A stretch of 40,808 bases of DNA from Microgenomates group bacterium RBG_16_45_19 (GCA_001803415.1 MHDC01000044.1:1-40808), one strand, 5' to 3'; positions 23,882 through 32,984 are shown, numbered from the stretch's first letter. A program made the numbers and translations. Notes: generated from the sequence alone by a model not told the origin.

Positions 23882-26392
23882 ACTTGCCTCACGGGCACCT
23901 CGGCGAAAAAACAACCATTTTAAAGCCTCAATCACGCCGATCACCCCCAAACTCATTAAGATAATCCCCAACCAATGATTCAGCGCCAACGGCGCCGTCC
24001 CCAATAGTTGCTGCAACCAAGGGTGATAAACTGCCAAAAACTGCAGTCCGAAGCCGATTAAGACCGCCGCAATTAGATAGCGGTTCTTCCACAACCGGCT
24101 CGTCCACAACGACCGATACAACGCCCGGGTCGAAAAGACATAGAGCAGGCTATCGGCCGCTAAAAAGCAAAAGGCAAAAGTTCTCGCGTAAACTAACGGA
24201 TAACCACTCTTTAACAAACTATAGAAACCAAACAACACCCCTAATCCGGCCGTTAGGGAGACGATGGCAATCAAGATCAACATGTATTTGGGCACCAGCG
24301 GTGCCTTGATCGGTCGGGGTTTATCCCGTAACAAACCCCTGGCTTTGGGATCAACCGTTAAGGCTAAGGTTGGTAAGCCATCATTGACCAAATTTATCCA
24401 CAAGATTTGCGCCGCACTCAATGGCAAAGGTAAGCCGGCCAGCATTGAGCCAATCACCACCACCACCTCACCGAATGCATCAGATAACAGGTATAACAAC
24501 ACTTTTTGAAAATTATGGAAAATCCCGCGGCCTTCTTCGACCGCCGCGATAATCGTGCTAAAGTTATTGTCCAACAGGACCATGTCCGCCGTCTCTCGAG
24601 CCACGTCGGTCGCTTCCGCTACCACAATGCCAATGTCGGCTTTTTTCAATGCCGGTGCGTCATTGATGCCGTCACCGGTCATGGCTACTACTGCCCCCAC
24701 CCGTTGCAGTGAAGCCACCAACCGCAATTTCTGGGCTGGGGTGGTTCTGGCAAACAATTTAATCTGTTGTATCCGCCGATCCAAATCATCATCGGTCAAC
24801 GCCGCCAACTCTTCACCCTCTAAGACTTCCATTTCGGTCAATTTCCACCCCAGTTGGTTCATGACCACTTGGGCCGTTTGCCGGTAATCGCCGGTGATGA
24901 CTTTGACTTGAATCCCGGCGGCTTCCGCCTTAGCCAGCATCGGCCTGATACCCTGACGGATTGGATCGGATAAACCGACCAAACCCAAAAAATACCAGGG
25001 TTTCTCCATTAATTTTCTCGTTAGTCCTGTTTCTCCCCGCCGGGATCGATGCGCCACCGCCACCACCCGATAACCTTTTAGCGACATTTGTTCTAAGCGG
25101 GCTCCCCAATAGCGTCGCTCGGCCTCGCTTAAGCGGCAATTGAGCATTAACGTTTCCGGCGCTCCCACCACAAATAATTCCTTAACCGTTAATACCGCAC
25201 TGTAACGCCTTGACGCCGAAAACAACCACCGATCTAATATCTCCTGATTCATGCTTCTTTTCAGTGAGTTTGGTCTCGTTTGCACCCACCGGTGCAGTTC
25301 TGCCTCCAGCGGATCTTTTAGGCCGGTGACCGCCGCCAGTGCCTGAATCGCCAGACGATCATCTCTAAAGTCAGCTTCTCTCACTTTTAAATTACCTTCG
25401 GTTAGCGTCCCGGTTTTATCACTGACAATAACGCTGACACTCCCCAGCACTTCAGCCGCCAGGAGCTTCCGCACCAAGGCTTTACGCTTCAGAATCCGCT
25501 GCATCCCTACCGCCAAAATCGCTGTCAGCGAGATGACCAAGCCTTCCGGCACCGCCGCCACCGCCACCGCCACGGCTAGAGCTAACAGCTCCCACCAGGA
25601 TTGCGCGGTTAAAAGACCAATCAGAAAAATCAAAATGGCGATGCCTAAAACAATGAGGCTGATCAATTTAGCTAAATGTTGTAACCGTTCCTGTAAGGGG
25701 GTCAACCGCCTCTCGGTCTTAGTCAAAGACGCGGCAATCGTACCCAATTCCGTTTGCATCCCGGTTTTCACCACCAGCATCACGCCCGACCCACTGCTCA
25801 TAGTCGTCCCCGAATAGACCGTTTCCAAACCCCCCTTACTTCTTTTGGCCAAAGGTGTAAACGCAGTCGCGGCCACTACCTCAGTCGTCTTCCCCGCCAC
25901 TTTGACTGACTTTTTCGCCACTGGCCATGCTTCCCCGGTTAAGGCCGCCTCATTCATGGTCACGTTTTCGGCTTGCACCAACACCCCGTCTGCCGGCACT
26001 TTCGAACCTTCATCCAACAACACCCAGTCACCCGGCACCACTTCGGTGGCCGACACCTCCCCACGTCGGCCTGACCGTAATACCACACACTTGAGTGACA
26101 ACACTTTGGCCAATGCTTCTAAACTTCTTTCCGCTTTCAATTCCTGCCAAAATCCCAGCGCCACGTTGATGGTCAGCGTCAACAAGATCACCGCCGCGTC
26201 TAGCCAATCCTGCATCACTATCGCCATCACCGCCGCCACCCCTAAAATGGCCATTAGTGGTGACTTAACCTGGTTCCCCAGTAACCCCCCCACACTATAA
26301 TGTCGTTGGTAATCCAATCGATTCAGACCATACCGGCTCAACCTTTTTTTCGCTTCTTGGTCCGACAAACCTTTACGGCTTAATGACTCCAT
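23873..26392 (-). CDS. Cation-transporting P-type ATPase (P2, Ca2+-ATPase-like)
   Basis: An ATP-driven membrane cation pump of about 839 aa. It has the N-terminal cation-ATPase domain (GLSDQEAKKRLSRYGLNRL), the actuator EAALTGEAWP, M4 with AAVPEGLVISL, the phosphorylation motif SDKTGTLTEGN, and the hinge TGDGINDAPALKKADIGI. M5-M6 have SDAFGEVVVV and LWINLVNDGLPTLAL; the M6 NxxND residues and the M5 Glu are those used for Ca2+ in SERCA-type pumps, with Asn replacing a Thr. Specificity is therefore probably Ca2+ or another divalent ion, not proven. Start ATG 26392 (GTG at 26395) follows a GGGAGG Shine-Dalgarno region. Confidence 0.94.
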   Translation of the reverse strand: MESLSRKGLSDQEAKKRLSRYGLNRLDYQRHYSVGGLLGNQVKSPLMAILGVAAVMAIVMQDWLDAAVILLTLTINVALGFWQELKAERSLEALAKVLSLKCVVLRSGRRGEVSATEVVPGDWVLLDEGSKVPADGVLVQAENVTMNEAALTGEAWPVAKKSVKVAGKTTEVVAATAFTPLAKRSKGGLETVYSGTTMSSGSGVMLVVKTGMQTELGTIAASLTKTERRLTPLQERLQHLAKLISLIVLGIAILIFLIGLLTAQSWWELLALAVAVAVAAVPEGLVISLTAILAVGMQRILKRKALVRKLLAAEVLGSVSVIVSDKTGTLTEGNLKVREADFRDDRLAIQALAAVTGLKDPLEAELHRWVQTRPNSLKRSMNQEILDRWLFSASRRYSAVLTVKELFVVGAPETLMLNCRLSEAERRYWGARLEQMSLKGYRVVAVAHRSRRGETGLTRKLMEKPWYFLGLVGLSDPIRQGIRPMLAKAEAAGIQVKVITGDYRQTAQVVMNQLGWKLTEMEVLEGEELAALTDDDLDRRIQQIKLFARTTPAQKLRLVASLQRVGAVVAMTGDGINDAPALKKADIGIVVAEATDVARETADMVLLDNNFSTIIAAVEEGRGIFHNFQKVLLYLLSDAFGEVVVVIGSMLAGLPLPLSAAQILWINLVNDGLPTLALTVDPKARGLLRDKPRPIKAPLVPKYMLILIAIVSLTAGLGVLFGFYSLLKSGYPLVYARTFAFCFLAADSLLYVFSTRALYRSLWTSRLWKNRYLIAAVLIGFGLQFLAVYHPWLQQLLGTAPLALNHWLGIILMSLGVIGVIEALKWLFFRRGAREASLG

Positions 26393-26416
26393 CACCCACC
26401 CTCCCAGGCTTTTTCC

Positions 26417-26445
26417 ATCCTACTGCACCTGACTTCTCAGCGCAA
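26417..26445 (-). promoter_or_regulatory. Promoter of the P-type ATPase: TTGCGC-N17-TAGGAT, with RBS
   Basis: The -35 TTGCGC (26445-26440) overlaps the 3' end of the ligase gene; the -10 TAGGAT is at 26422-26417. The expected +1 near 26410 gives a leader of about 18 nt with GGGAGG before the ATG, a leadered gene. Confidence 0.5.
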
Positions 26446-28164
26446 ACTTAGCAATTCTTTGAGACTGGTCGCTTGATCCACTGCTTTATCATCTCTAAAC
26501 CGCACCAATCGGGGAAAACGCAAAGCATAGCCGGCACTATGCACCGGACTTCGGGTCACTTCGTCCGCCGCGATTTCCACCACTACCCTAGGGTCGGTCC
26601 ACACATCCGGTATCAAATTCTTGGCCACGACATAGGTTGTTGGCTGCGTCGCATTTACTTGCTCATCTAAGCGCCGTTTCAATTCCCGCCACTGCTCATC
26701 GGTTAAGCCCGTCCCGATTTTGGCAATGGTTTTAATTACTTTCCCCGCCTCATCTCTCACTCCCACCAAAAAGGCCCCGATCCCGAATTGGGTCCGTTTC
26801 CCCCGACCTCGATAAAAACCCATGACCACCCCGTCAATCGTATCCGCCAATTTACCGGCGGCTGTCTCTACTTCCTTAAACTTCACCCAATTAAAACCCC
26901 GTCGACCCGGCTCATACTCACCCTCCACTTTTTTCACCACCACCCCCTCATAACCCTGCTTCAATTGCTGTGCGTGGTATTCCCTGAGTACCTTGGGATC
27001 ATTAGTTTGGATAGCCTCATCCACCACCAGCATCTGGTTGGCTCCAATTATTTTTAACAATTGTTGCCGCCGCTCTTTCAGCGGCCGCTTCAGCCAAGAT
27101 TGACCGTTTAAGTACAGCAAATCAAAGGCAAAAAACCTCAAGGGTACCTTCCCCCTGGTGGCTGCTACCTCGTGTTTTCTTTTCCTGGTTATCGTTTCTT
27201 GAAACGGCAACAACCGGCCGCTTTCAAGATTAAAGCCCACTGCTTCGGAATCGATAATCACCGCCTCCGCCTTAATCTTTTCGACTACCTCTTCCAGTTC
27301 CGGAAACATCCAGGTTGTCTCTTCCAAATTGCGGGTATATGTCTTCACCCGCCAAGCTTGTCGCTTGTCGCCTGTCGCCTGTCGCCGAATATGTATCTGT
27401 ACCCTGGTTCCATCAAATTTGGGTTCGACCATAACTGTTCCCATTTTTTGGATCATTTCTTCCGCCGATTTCAACCGCTGACACAAAGCGCTCATCACCG
27501 GTACCCCCAGCGTTACTCGCACCCGTCGCTTTAAGGCTTTGATGCCGTCGGCTTTTACCCATTGGCCAATCTGGCCGATATCCGGATAAACCTGATAAGC
27601 CGCTTCCAGCTCCGCCCGTCCCGCCTTACTCCCCGTGGCCATTACCGCTAAGGCGTCCAAGAGCGTTTTATCCGAAAAGCCTAAGCGCAGCCGACCCATC
27701 ACGATCCGCACTACATATTTAGCCTCGATCGCCCCCACTGCCGATAACAACGCGGCTAACCGCTGCACTTTTTGATCCTGACTTCCAATCCCACTTTCCT
27801 GAGCAATCGACAGCAATCGTTTATATACTTCGACCACAAATAAGTTTTCCCTTTGCCCCGGTTTACCCTGAGCTTGCCGAAGGGCCACCAAACCCAAATC
27901 CCCGGTCTGCTTATACCATTGCCACACTTTAGTCGGTGTCAGCGCCGCCCTTTGGGCCAAAGCTCTCACTACCATTTTTTCGGCTAACTGGAATTCCACC
28001 CGATTATAAGCCGGCCCCAAACCCCCCTCCGCTAAATAACTCACTTCTTTGATCTCATCATCCGCCGCCCGTGCCAACAACACCGCCAGCAGCTCGGTCA
28101 TGGCGTTGCGCGACCGAGTGGCCTCCAACTTCTCAAAAAACCGCGTTAAATCGGTAAACAGCAT
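26437..28164 (-). CDS. lig: ATP-dependent DNA ligase (large, archaeal-like type)
   Basis: It seals DNA nicks through a lysine-AMP intermediate. An N-terminal DNA-binding domain (about 1-220) is followed by the nucleotidyltransferase core: motif I VEPKFDGTRVQIHI (catalytic Lys in KFDG), III IIDSEAVGF, IV FFAFDLLYLNG, V EGVVVKK and GFNWVKFK. The C-terminal OB fold has DGVVMGFYRGRGKR. At 575 aa it resembles archaeal/eukaryotic ligase I. Bacteria normally rely on NAD-dependent LigA, so this is likely an additional ligase. Two repeat-encoded inserts sit in frame: RRQATGDKRQAW right after motif I, and ALRQAQGKPG. TAAGAT 7 nt before the ATG suggests a leaderless start. Confidence 0.95.
   Translation of the reverse strand: MLFTDLTRFFEKLEATRSRNAMTELLAVLLARAADDEIKEVSYLAEGGLGPAYNRVEFQLAEKMVVRALAQRAALTPTKVWQWYKQTGDLGLVALRQAQGKPGQRENLFVVEVYKRLLSIAQESGIGSQDQKVQRLAALLSAVGAIEAKYVVRIVMGRLRLGFSDKTLLDALAVMATGSKAGRAELEAAYQVYPDIGQIGQWVKADGIKALKRRVRVTLGVPVMSALCQRLKSAEEMIQKMGTVMVEPKFDGTRVQIHIRRQATGDKRQAWRVKTYTRNLEETTWMFPELEEVVEKIKAEAVIIDSEAVGFNLESGRLLPFQETITRKRKHEVAATRGKVPLRFFAFDLLYLNGQSWLKRPLKERRQQLLKIIGANQMLVVDEAIQTNDPKVLREYHAQQLKQGYEGVVVKKVEGEYEPGRRGFNWVKFKEVETAAGKLADTIDGVVMGFYRGRGKRTQFGIGAFLVGVRDEAGKVIKTIAKIGTGLTDEQWRELKRRLDEQVNATQPTTYVVAKNLIPDVWTDPRVVVEIAADEVTRSPVHSAGYALRFPRLVRFRDDKAVDQATSLKELLSLR
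27357..27384. repeat. Heptanucleotide tract (CTTGTCG/CCTGTCG, 4 units) inside the DNA ligase gene
   Basis: Four 7-bp units encode the RRQATGDKRQAW insertion just after catalytic motif I. Confidence 0.85.
27866..27884. repeat. REP-like palindromic element inside the DNA ligase gene
   Basis: CCCTGAGCTTGCCGAAGGG encodes part of ALRQAQGKPG. A near copy, CCCTGAGCTTGTCGCATGGG, lies in the NAD(P)HX dehydratase gene at 29973-29992, and TGAGCCTGCCGAA in the 5'-nuclease gene at 36617-36629 is related. Confidence 0.7.
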
Positions 28165-28171
28165 TGTTTAT

Positions 28172-28200
28172 ATCTTATCACTCCACCCCCGCTAACCGAA
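28172..28200 (-). promoter_or_regulatory. Promoter of the DNA ligase: TTCGGT-N17-TAAGAT
   Basis: The -35-like TTCGGT (28200-28195) and the -10 TAAGAT (28177-28172) have a 17-nt spacer, with 7 nt to ATG 28164. Near-leaderless. Confidence 0.45.
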
Positions 28201-28203
28201 TCT

Positions 28204-28395
28204 TCATAGGACTCCGACAAACAGCAAATAACCGATGCCCACCGCCATCATAAACATCATGCCCAAGAAGATACTGATAAAGCCAATCAAACGTTGGTGG
28301 ACCACTTTCCAGACACCTTCGCCCGTTAAAACCAAACCAAACATTGACGGTAAAATTAAGGCTACATACATCCCCTGAACTTCCGTCGGATTCAT
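28204..28395 (-). CDS. Small two-helix membrane protein, 63 aa
   Basis: Two hydrophobic helices (YVALILPSMFGLVLTGEGVW and FISIFLGMMFMMAVGIGYLL) are joined by a short basic loop (KVVHQRLI). The start follows the Fic gene stop by 4 nt and is preceded by TTAGGC, so it is probably co-translated with Fic. The family is not recognised. It has no enzymatic motif; it may be a membrane anchor or a small regulator. Confidence 0.65.
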   Translation of the reverse strand: MNPTEVQGMYVALILPSMFGLVLTGEGVWKVVHQRLIGFISIFLGMMFMMAVGIGYLLFVGVL

Positions 28396-28399
28396 AGGC

Positions 28400-29521
28400 C
28401 TAACTCGTCATCTCATAATAGGCACCCTTGGTCTTACCCCGTTTCTTGATCAAACCTTTATTCAATAAATCCTTCACATCCCGTAAAATCGTATCCACCG
28501 ACACCTGCGGTAAGACTTTCTCCAAATCCGCCGATACCGCCCGACCCCCGTTATTTTGGATCGTCTCCAAAATTTTTATCTGCCGCTCGCTCAACGCTAC
28601 CTGCCGACCGATCTTCGCTTTCAGTTGAATATCCCGGGACAATTTTAACACCTGCAGTTTGACCCGGTTTAATTCTGCCGCCAAACCCTTGTTAAAATAT
28701 TCCAACCAGTAAGTTAAGTCATAGGCTTCCCCCGACCCCACGCTTTGCAAGGCCTCGTAATAGCCGGCGGCATCTTTGTCAAAATACTCATCCAGCGAGA
28801 AAAAGCGCTTGACATCATACCCTTCCGCAAACATTAACAGTAAAGCCATGGCTCGGGCGGTCCGGCCGTTACCGTCGGTAAAAGGGTGAATCCTGACTAA
28901 TTCATAGTGGGTAATCCCAGCCCGAATCACCCCGTGGTGTTGCCGACCGCTGTCCGACGCCAACCAGTTAAAAAAACCCTTGAGCTGCACCGGTATATCC
29001 TGGTAGTGCGGCGGTCGAAACGTTACTTCCCCGGTGCGTGAATTTTTGACCACCACATCGACAATTCGGTAGGTGCCTCGTTGTTCCTCCGGTAACAAGC
29101 GAAAGGAGATTATCTCATGTAGTTCTTTGAACAGTTTTTGATCGATGTGCAGGGTTTCACGCCCCGGTTTACCGACTTCATCGATCCAAGCCATGGCTCG
29201 CCGGTAATTGATCACCTCTTGCCCATCCCGGTCCCCCCCGACAATCCCAGCCTGTTGCGCCGCTCGCTCGGCCAAAGTTTCATTTATCATTACTACTCGC
29301 TCGGCCTGCTCTTTGGACAACTCATTCCCTTCCAAATGAGTGCCATGATGGATGGTCCGGCTTAAGGCATCCTGCCTGAACTGAGCCTCCCAGGCCGGAA
29401 CTAAAGCCGCGTGATTGACTACTTCCCGTGCCGCCTCGATCTCACCCACGTACCGCAGTAGATCATGAGTAATGATATAGCGCGGTTCGTAGACGTATGT
29501 TTTTGTTTGCCCTTGATCCAT
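28400..29521 (-). CDS. Fic family protein (AMPylase/nucleotidyltransferase) with C-terminal winged helix
   Basis: Fic enzymes transfer AMP or another nucleotide to proteins. The N-terminal Fic_N region contains an inhibitory-helix-like segment GTHLEGNELS (Glu64). The catalytic Fic motif HPFTDGNGRTAR (about 210-221) has the active His, the metal-binding Asp and the phosphate-binding Arg. A C-terminal HTH (ILETIQNNGGRAVSADLEKVL...VSVDTILRDVKDLL) suggests DNA binding. ATG 29521 is used, since the longer frame begins with TTG. The visible inhibitory helix suggests self-inhibition, with activation by its displacement. The target is unknown. No antitoxin is nearby, which fits the self-inhibited class. 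Confidence 0.9.
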   Translation of the reverse strand: MDQGQTKTYVYEPRYIITHDLLRYVGEIEAAREVVNHAALVPAWEAQFRQDALSRTIHHGTHLEGNELSKEQAERVVMINETLAERAAQQAGIVGGDRDGQEVINYRRAMAWIDEVGKPGRETLHIDQKLFKELHEIISFRLLPEEQRGTYRIVDVVVKNSRTGEVTFRPPHYQDIPVQLKGFFNWLASDSGRQHHGVIRAGITHYELVRIHPFTDGNGRTARAMALLLMFAEGYDVKRFFSLDEYFDKDAAGYYEALQSVGSGEAYDLTYWLEYFNKGLAAELNRVKLQVLKLSRDIQLKAKIGRQVALSERQIKILETIQNNGGRAVSADLEKVLPQVSVDTILRDVKDLLNKGLIKKRGKTKGAYYEMTS

Positions 29522-29588
29522 AACCAAACTCCCGTAGCTTCGGTTATCTTCCCCATTCTTGCAAATCCTGAAACTATTATCAACCGGC

Positions 29589-30482
29589 TTAATTGCCCTC
29601 TATATACGCCCCGACTTGGTGCAGTTGACTCGGCACCATCCCAACCAAATCTTGAGCGTTAAAATGCTCGCCTACCTTCTCCGCTAACGCCTCACCCGCT
29701 TTCTTATTCACATAACTCCCTACCTGAGCCGCCAAAAAGGCCTCATTTTTACAATAGAGCCCGGCCACCAGGCCAGCCAAAACATCCCCGGTTCCGCCTT
29801 TAGTCATCCCCGCATTCCCTCCCGCCACCACGACTACCTCTTCCCCCCGACAGACAACATCAATCTGACCTTTGGTTAAAATTGTTACCCTATCCAGTTG
29901 CTTTGATAAAAGTCCTGTTTTCTCTGCCCTCCCCTCGATGTTATTCCAATCTTGTATCTTGTATCTTGCCTGCCCTGAGCTTGTCGCATGGGTATCTTGT
30001 ATCTTGCTCGCTAAGCGAGCAAATTCTCCCTGATGCGGCGTAATGATCATATTCCCGTTCAATAACCTCGGCTCCACCTCCTGCAGCGCTCCCCCGTCTA
30101 CTACCCAGCGCTTATCCGGATACTTTGTCAGCAGGTCATTAATTATCTGCCGCGTCATCTTACCCCTTTCCATCCCCGGTCCAATCAAAACACTATCATC
30201 TTCCCGAATATAGTCATCCACCTGTCCCCAATCCACCACAATCCCTTCCCAGAAACCTGACTTAATTTTTTGGCGGACCAATTCATTATTCTCATTGGCA
30301 GGAGAAGTAAAATGTACCAGGTCCACCATTTTACTGGCCACTTCAGCTGCCCAAAAAATACTGGTATGAAACAGCTTCGATCCCCCGATCACTAACAACC
30401 GCCCATTCTGCCCCTTATGAGAATCCGCCGCCGGCTGATAAAGCCGCTTAATAATTTCAGGATTAAATTCTGTGATTATCAT
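29589..30482 (-). CDS. nnrD: ADP/ATP-dependent NAD(P)H-hydrate dehydratase (NnrD/YjeF C-terminal type)
   Basis: It repairs hydrated NAD(P)H. The ribokinase-like fold opens with KGQNGRLLVIGGSKLFHTS; VDGGAL and IITPHQGEF mark the substrate pocket; the nucleotide/catalytic motif is GMTKGGTGDVLAGLVAGL with Asp in GTGD. The epimerase (YjeF_N) half is absent. Between HQGEFARLA and LLSKQLDRVTILTKG there is a repeat-encoded insertion of about 30 residues (SKIQDTHATSSGQARYKIQD). ATG 30482 follows a short gap with a GTTTCCT heptamer tract. Confidence 0.92.
   Translation of the reverse strand: MIITEFNPEIIKRLYQPAADSHKGQNGRLLVIGGSKLFHTSIFWAAEVASKMVDLVHFTSPANENNELVRQKIKSGFWEGIVVDWGQVDDYIREDDSVLIGPGMERGKMTRQIINDLLTKYPDKRWVVDGGALQEVEPRLLNGNMIITPHQGEFARLASKIQDTHATSSGQARYKIQDWNNIEGRAEKTGLLSKQLDRVTILTKGQIDVVCRGEEVVVVAGGNAGMTKGGTGDVLAGLVAGLYCKNEAFLAAQVGSYVNKKAGEALAEKVGEHFNAQDLVGMVPSQLHQVGAYIEGN
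29950..30022. repeat. Composite repeat block inside nnrD
   Basis: In order: three TCTTGTA-type heptamers (29950-29970), a REP-like CCCTGAGCTTG element (29973-29992), two more heptamers (29995-30008), and a perfect hairpin TTGCTCGC-TAA-GCGAGCAA (30004-30022). The whole block is read through in frame and adds a non-conserved insertion. Confidence 0.85.
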
Positions 30483-30490
30483 TGCTCATT

Positions 30491-30511
30491 GTTTCCTGTT
30501 TCCTGTTCATT
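30491..30511. repeat. Heptanucleotide tract (GTTTCCT) between nnrD and thpR
   Basis: GTTTCCT, GTTTCCT and GTTCATT lie in the 27-nt gap upstream of nnrD, ending at the thpR stop codon. Confidence 0.8.
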
Positions 30512-31163
30512 ATTGCCTCAATTTTACTTCATCTATCACCTGATAAACACTACCCTCTGGTTTTAAAGTACTCTCATACCACCTGACTCGTTCCACCGTC
30601 CAACGCTGGGGAATATCCAGGTTATAAAACTTGGCAATGGTCTTGCCAATCTCGATCCGTTCCGCTCGACCGCAGTCTGGTTCGATCCGGCCGATCGTCA
30701 CATGTGGCCGCAATGGTTTATGATCAAAAGCTAGCTTCGCCGTGTCCAAATCCCGACGCACCGTGTCACCCAAACGGTTTAATGCCCGCAGATTCCCCCC
30801 GAGCCTAAGGTAAATCAGTTTGGGTAAAACCATGGTCGGCTTTTGCCTTAAGCGTAGCCGCCGCATAGTTAACCCATGAATCCTTTCTCCGTATTTTGGA
30901 CTCATCTCCTGTCTGGGAAAGGTATCTACACCCTTTAACCTCACCTCGAACTGCATCCCTCCCCCAAGTGCCGTCAAAATCCGCTGTATTTCCTTAGCTT
31001 GTTCCTCCGCCGTCACCCCCAGAAACACCAGCGTTTGATGCCACTTTTCCCTTGGTTCCCACCGCACTTTCCACTGCGATCGTTTTAGCCGCTTCACCAC
31101 TCTCGCCACCCTCCGTTCCGCCTCCTCGGATAATGGCAGGCCGATAAACCACCGTTGACTCAT
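30510..31163 (-). CDS. thpR: RNA 2',3'-cyclic phosphodiesterase
   Basis: This is a 2H phosphoesterase opening 2',3'-cyclic phosphates at RNA ends. The two HxT/S motifs are HQTL at about 42-45 (EKWHQTLVFLG) and HVTI near 150 (LRPHVTIGRI). At 217 aa it is longer than the usual 180 or so, owing to a basic stretch (MRRLRLRQKPTMVLPK) between the motifs. ATG overlaps the recF stop as ATGA. Confidence 0.92.
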   Translation of the reverse strand: MSQRWFIGLPLSEEAERRVARVVKRLKRSQWKVRWEPREKWHQTLVFLGVTAEEQAKEIQRILTALGGGMQFEVRLKGVDTFPRQEMSPKYGERIHGLTMRRLRLRQKPTMVLPKLIYLRLGGNLRALNRLGDTVRRDLDTAKLAFDHKPLRPHVTIGRIEPDCGRAERIEIGKTIAKFYNLDIPQRWTVERVRWYESTLKPEGSVYQVIDEVKLRQ

Positions 31164-32191
31164 AGGTTTAATCGTTCAATGGCCAAATCAGCTGATTCTT
31201 TAAACTTCCCTGCTACTTCGGTGGTGGTAATGATTGTTTGCTGTTTCCCCAAAAGCCCTAACACCACTCGGTCATGAGCTTCATCCAACTCCGAAAAAAT
31301 ATCATCCAAGAGGAGTACCGGCCGCTCCCCAGTTTTCGCTTCGACAAAATTCATTTCTTCGACTTTTAACCACAAAACTCCCATTCTTTGCTGCCCCCTC
31401 GACCCATAAATGGCCAAGTCCCGGTCGGCCATGACCCGAAAATCATCTTTATGTGGCCCCACCAAGGTATAGCCGGCCGCCACCTCCTCCTCGGCGTATT
31501 GCTTCAAGCGCGCCTCAGAGATTGCCGAATAATCATAAACCAACCAACGGTTGCTCTCGATCTTCGGCTGACCGTTGATAAATTCGATCAATTCTCGCCG
31601 CCGGTTCAACAAGACATCCCCTTCTTTAATTAACAGTTGATCCCAAAAAGCCAGGGTTGTCCGCGACACTTCTTCCTCCTGAATCAGGCTTAACAACCGG
31701 TTTCGCCGCCGCAAGGCTTTTTCGTAGCTGACCAAGGATCGGCGATACTCGGTATCAACTTGAGTTAAAATCCCATCCAAAAACCGCCGCCGCATCGTTG
31801 GACTGTCGGTCACTATTTCCAAGTCTTCCGGCCTAAAGATCACCGCCCGCAAATTCCCCAGAAAATCCATTTTGCGCCGGGCTACGCCATTCACCTTAAA
31901 CGCCCGCTTCACCGTTCGCTTTCCCTGCACTTCTCCCCGCGTCAGCCTCACCTGCAATTGTTTGTCTCCGACCAACCCCGTGATATGAGCCACTTCGGCT
32001 TGCCAATTAACTATCTCCTCAATTTTTTCGGCCCGAAAACTCTCTCCCGTCGCTAATAAATAAATCGCCTCTAGAACGTTTGTCTTTCCCACTGCATTCG
32101 GCCCCACCAACACCGTCGTTTGCCTATCAAACTTTTTCTTTAGTTCCCCGTAGTTCCGAAAGTATTTTAATTCCAAATCCTTAATCCACAT
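31160..32191 (-). CDS. recF: DNA replication/repair protein RecF
   Basis: An SMC-like ATPase that loads RecA at gaps. Walker A VGPNAVGKTNVLEAIYLLA, the signature-like SYSRGQQ-type stretch IYGSRGQQRMGVL, and Walker B PVLLLDDIFSELDEAHD are all present. The 343-aa length is typical. dnaA and dnaN are not in the window. It overlaps the membrane-protein gene by 11 bp and thpR by 4 bp, so all three are one unit. Confidence 0.95.
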   Translation of the reverse strand: MWIKDLELKYFRNYGELKKKFDRQTTVLVGPNAVGKTNVLEAIYLLATGESFRAEKIEEIVNWQAEVAHITGLVGDKQLQVRLTRGEVQGKRTVKRAFKVNGVARRKMDFLGNLRAVIFRPEDLEIVTDSPTMRRRFLDGILTQVDTEYRRSLVSYEKALRRRNRLLSLIQEEEVSRTTLAFWDQLLIKEGDVLLNRRRELIEFINGQPKIESNRWLVYDYSAISEARLKQYAEEEVAAGYTLVGPHKDDFRVMADRDLAIYGSRGQQRMGVLWLKVEEMNFVEAKTGERPVLLLDDIFSELDEAHDRVVLGLLGKQQTIITTTEVAGKFKESADLAIERLNL

Positions 32192-32984
32192 CTTCCCTCC
32201 TAAAGTACTGCTCCAAAGCCTTACTTTGAACCCTCACTTGCCAGCCCCTCCCCACCCTTCTGACCACCAACACCGTCGATAACAAAATCATCACCCCAAA
32301 CACTCCTACCGCCGGTAATAGCAGCTGGTAGTCAGTCAATTCCGGTCTTAATCGTCTCACCCCCAACAAGAAAAAGATAAAACCCACCCAAAACACCAGG
32401 AAAACCAGCCGTAGATCACGCCATCGGCCCTGATAATCATCACCGAAATTTCTGGTATACCCCCGCATTCCCAAAAGTACTGCCAAACCCAGACCGACTG
32501 CTTTGATTACGCCCCATACCAAACTACCTTTATCGCCTGCCGGCAAATGATTTAATTCCAACAGCACTAAACCCATAAACGCTACCAAAGCCCCAGCATA
32601 AGACAAGGTGTGAGAGAACTGTAAATGAAAAAACCGATTAACCTCTGCTAAATCCCCTTTTTCTTGCCTTAGGTAGACCGACATCATTTTGGTCACGGCG
32701 TGAATCGCCGTCCCCCCATAAGCGAACATAAAAGCCAGCAAGATGATGTTAACCAAAAGCGCATCTGGGAAAAAAGCGTAAGGATTTCGCGGTAATTGCT
32801 GTACCGACCGTAAATACGCATATACAAATGGAAAGATTATCCCCGGTATGATGATTAAATTAATCACTTGCTGGACCGACAGATTCCAGACTTTTTTCCG
32901 GTGCAGGTAAGCAGACCGATATAACACCGCCGCCGCGAACATAACCACCACCAAAACCGTTGATATCCCAACATCCCAAATCAT
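32181..32984 (-). CDS. Hypothetical polytopic membrane protein, about 7 TM, 267 aa
   Basis: Seven hydrophobic segments can be drawn at about 5-23, 42-60, 76-97, 125-147, 160-180, 195-213 and 225-247. Between TM3 and TM4 lies a basic cytoplasmic loop (HAVTKMMSVYLRQEKGDLAEV), and the tail ends with EQYFRREDVD. The family is not recognised. A TACAAT box 6 nt before the ATG suggests that a leaderless transcript begins here and continues into recF and thpR. Confidence 0.78.
   Translation of the reverse strand: MIWDVGISTVLVVVMFAAAVLYRSAYLHRKKVWNLSVQQVINLIIIPGIIFPFVYAYLRSVQQLPRNPYAFFPDALLVNIILLAFMFAYGGTAIHAVTKMMSVYLRQEKGDLAEVNRFFHLQFSHTLSYAGALVAFMGLVLLELNHLPAGDKGSLVWGVIKAVGLGLAVLLGMRGYTRNFGDDYQGRWRDLRLVFLVFWVGFIFFLLGVRRLRPELTDYQLLLPAVGVFGVMILLSTVLVVRRVGRGWQVRVQSKALEQYFRREDVD

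Noticed and set aside
25845-26300. 151-aa open frame on the plus strand
   Set aside because: Antisense to the conserved P-type ATPase actuator region; Thr/Ser-rich shadow frame.
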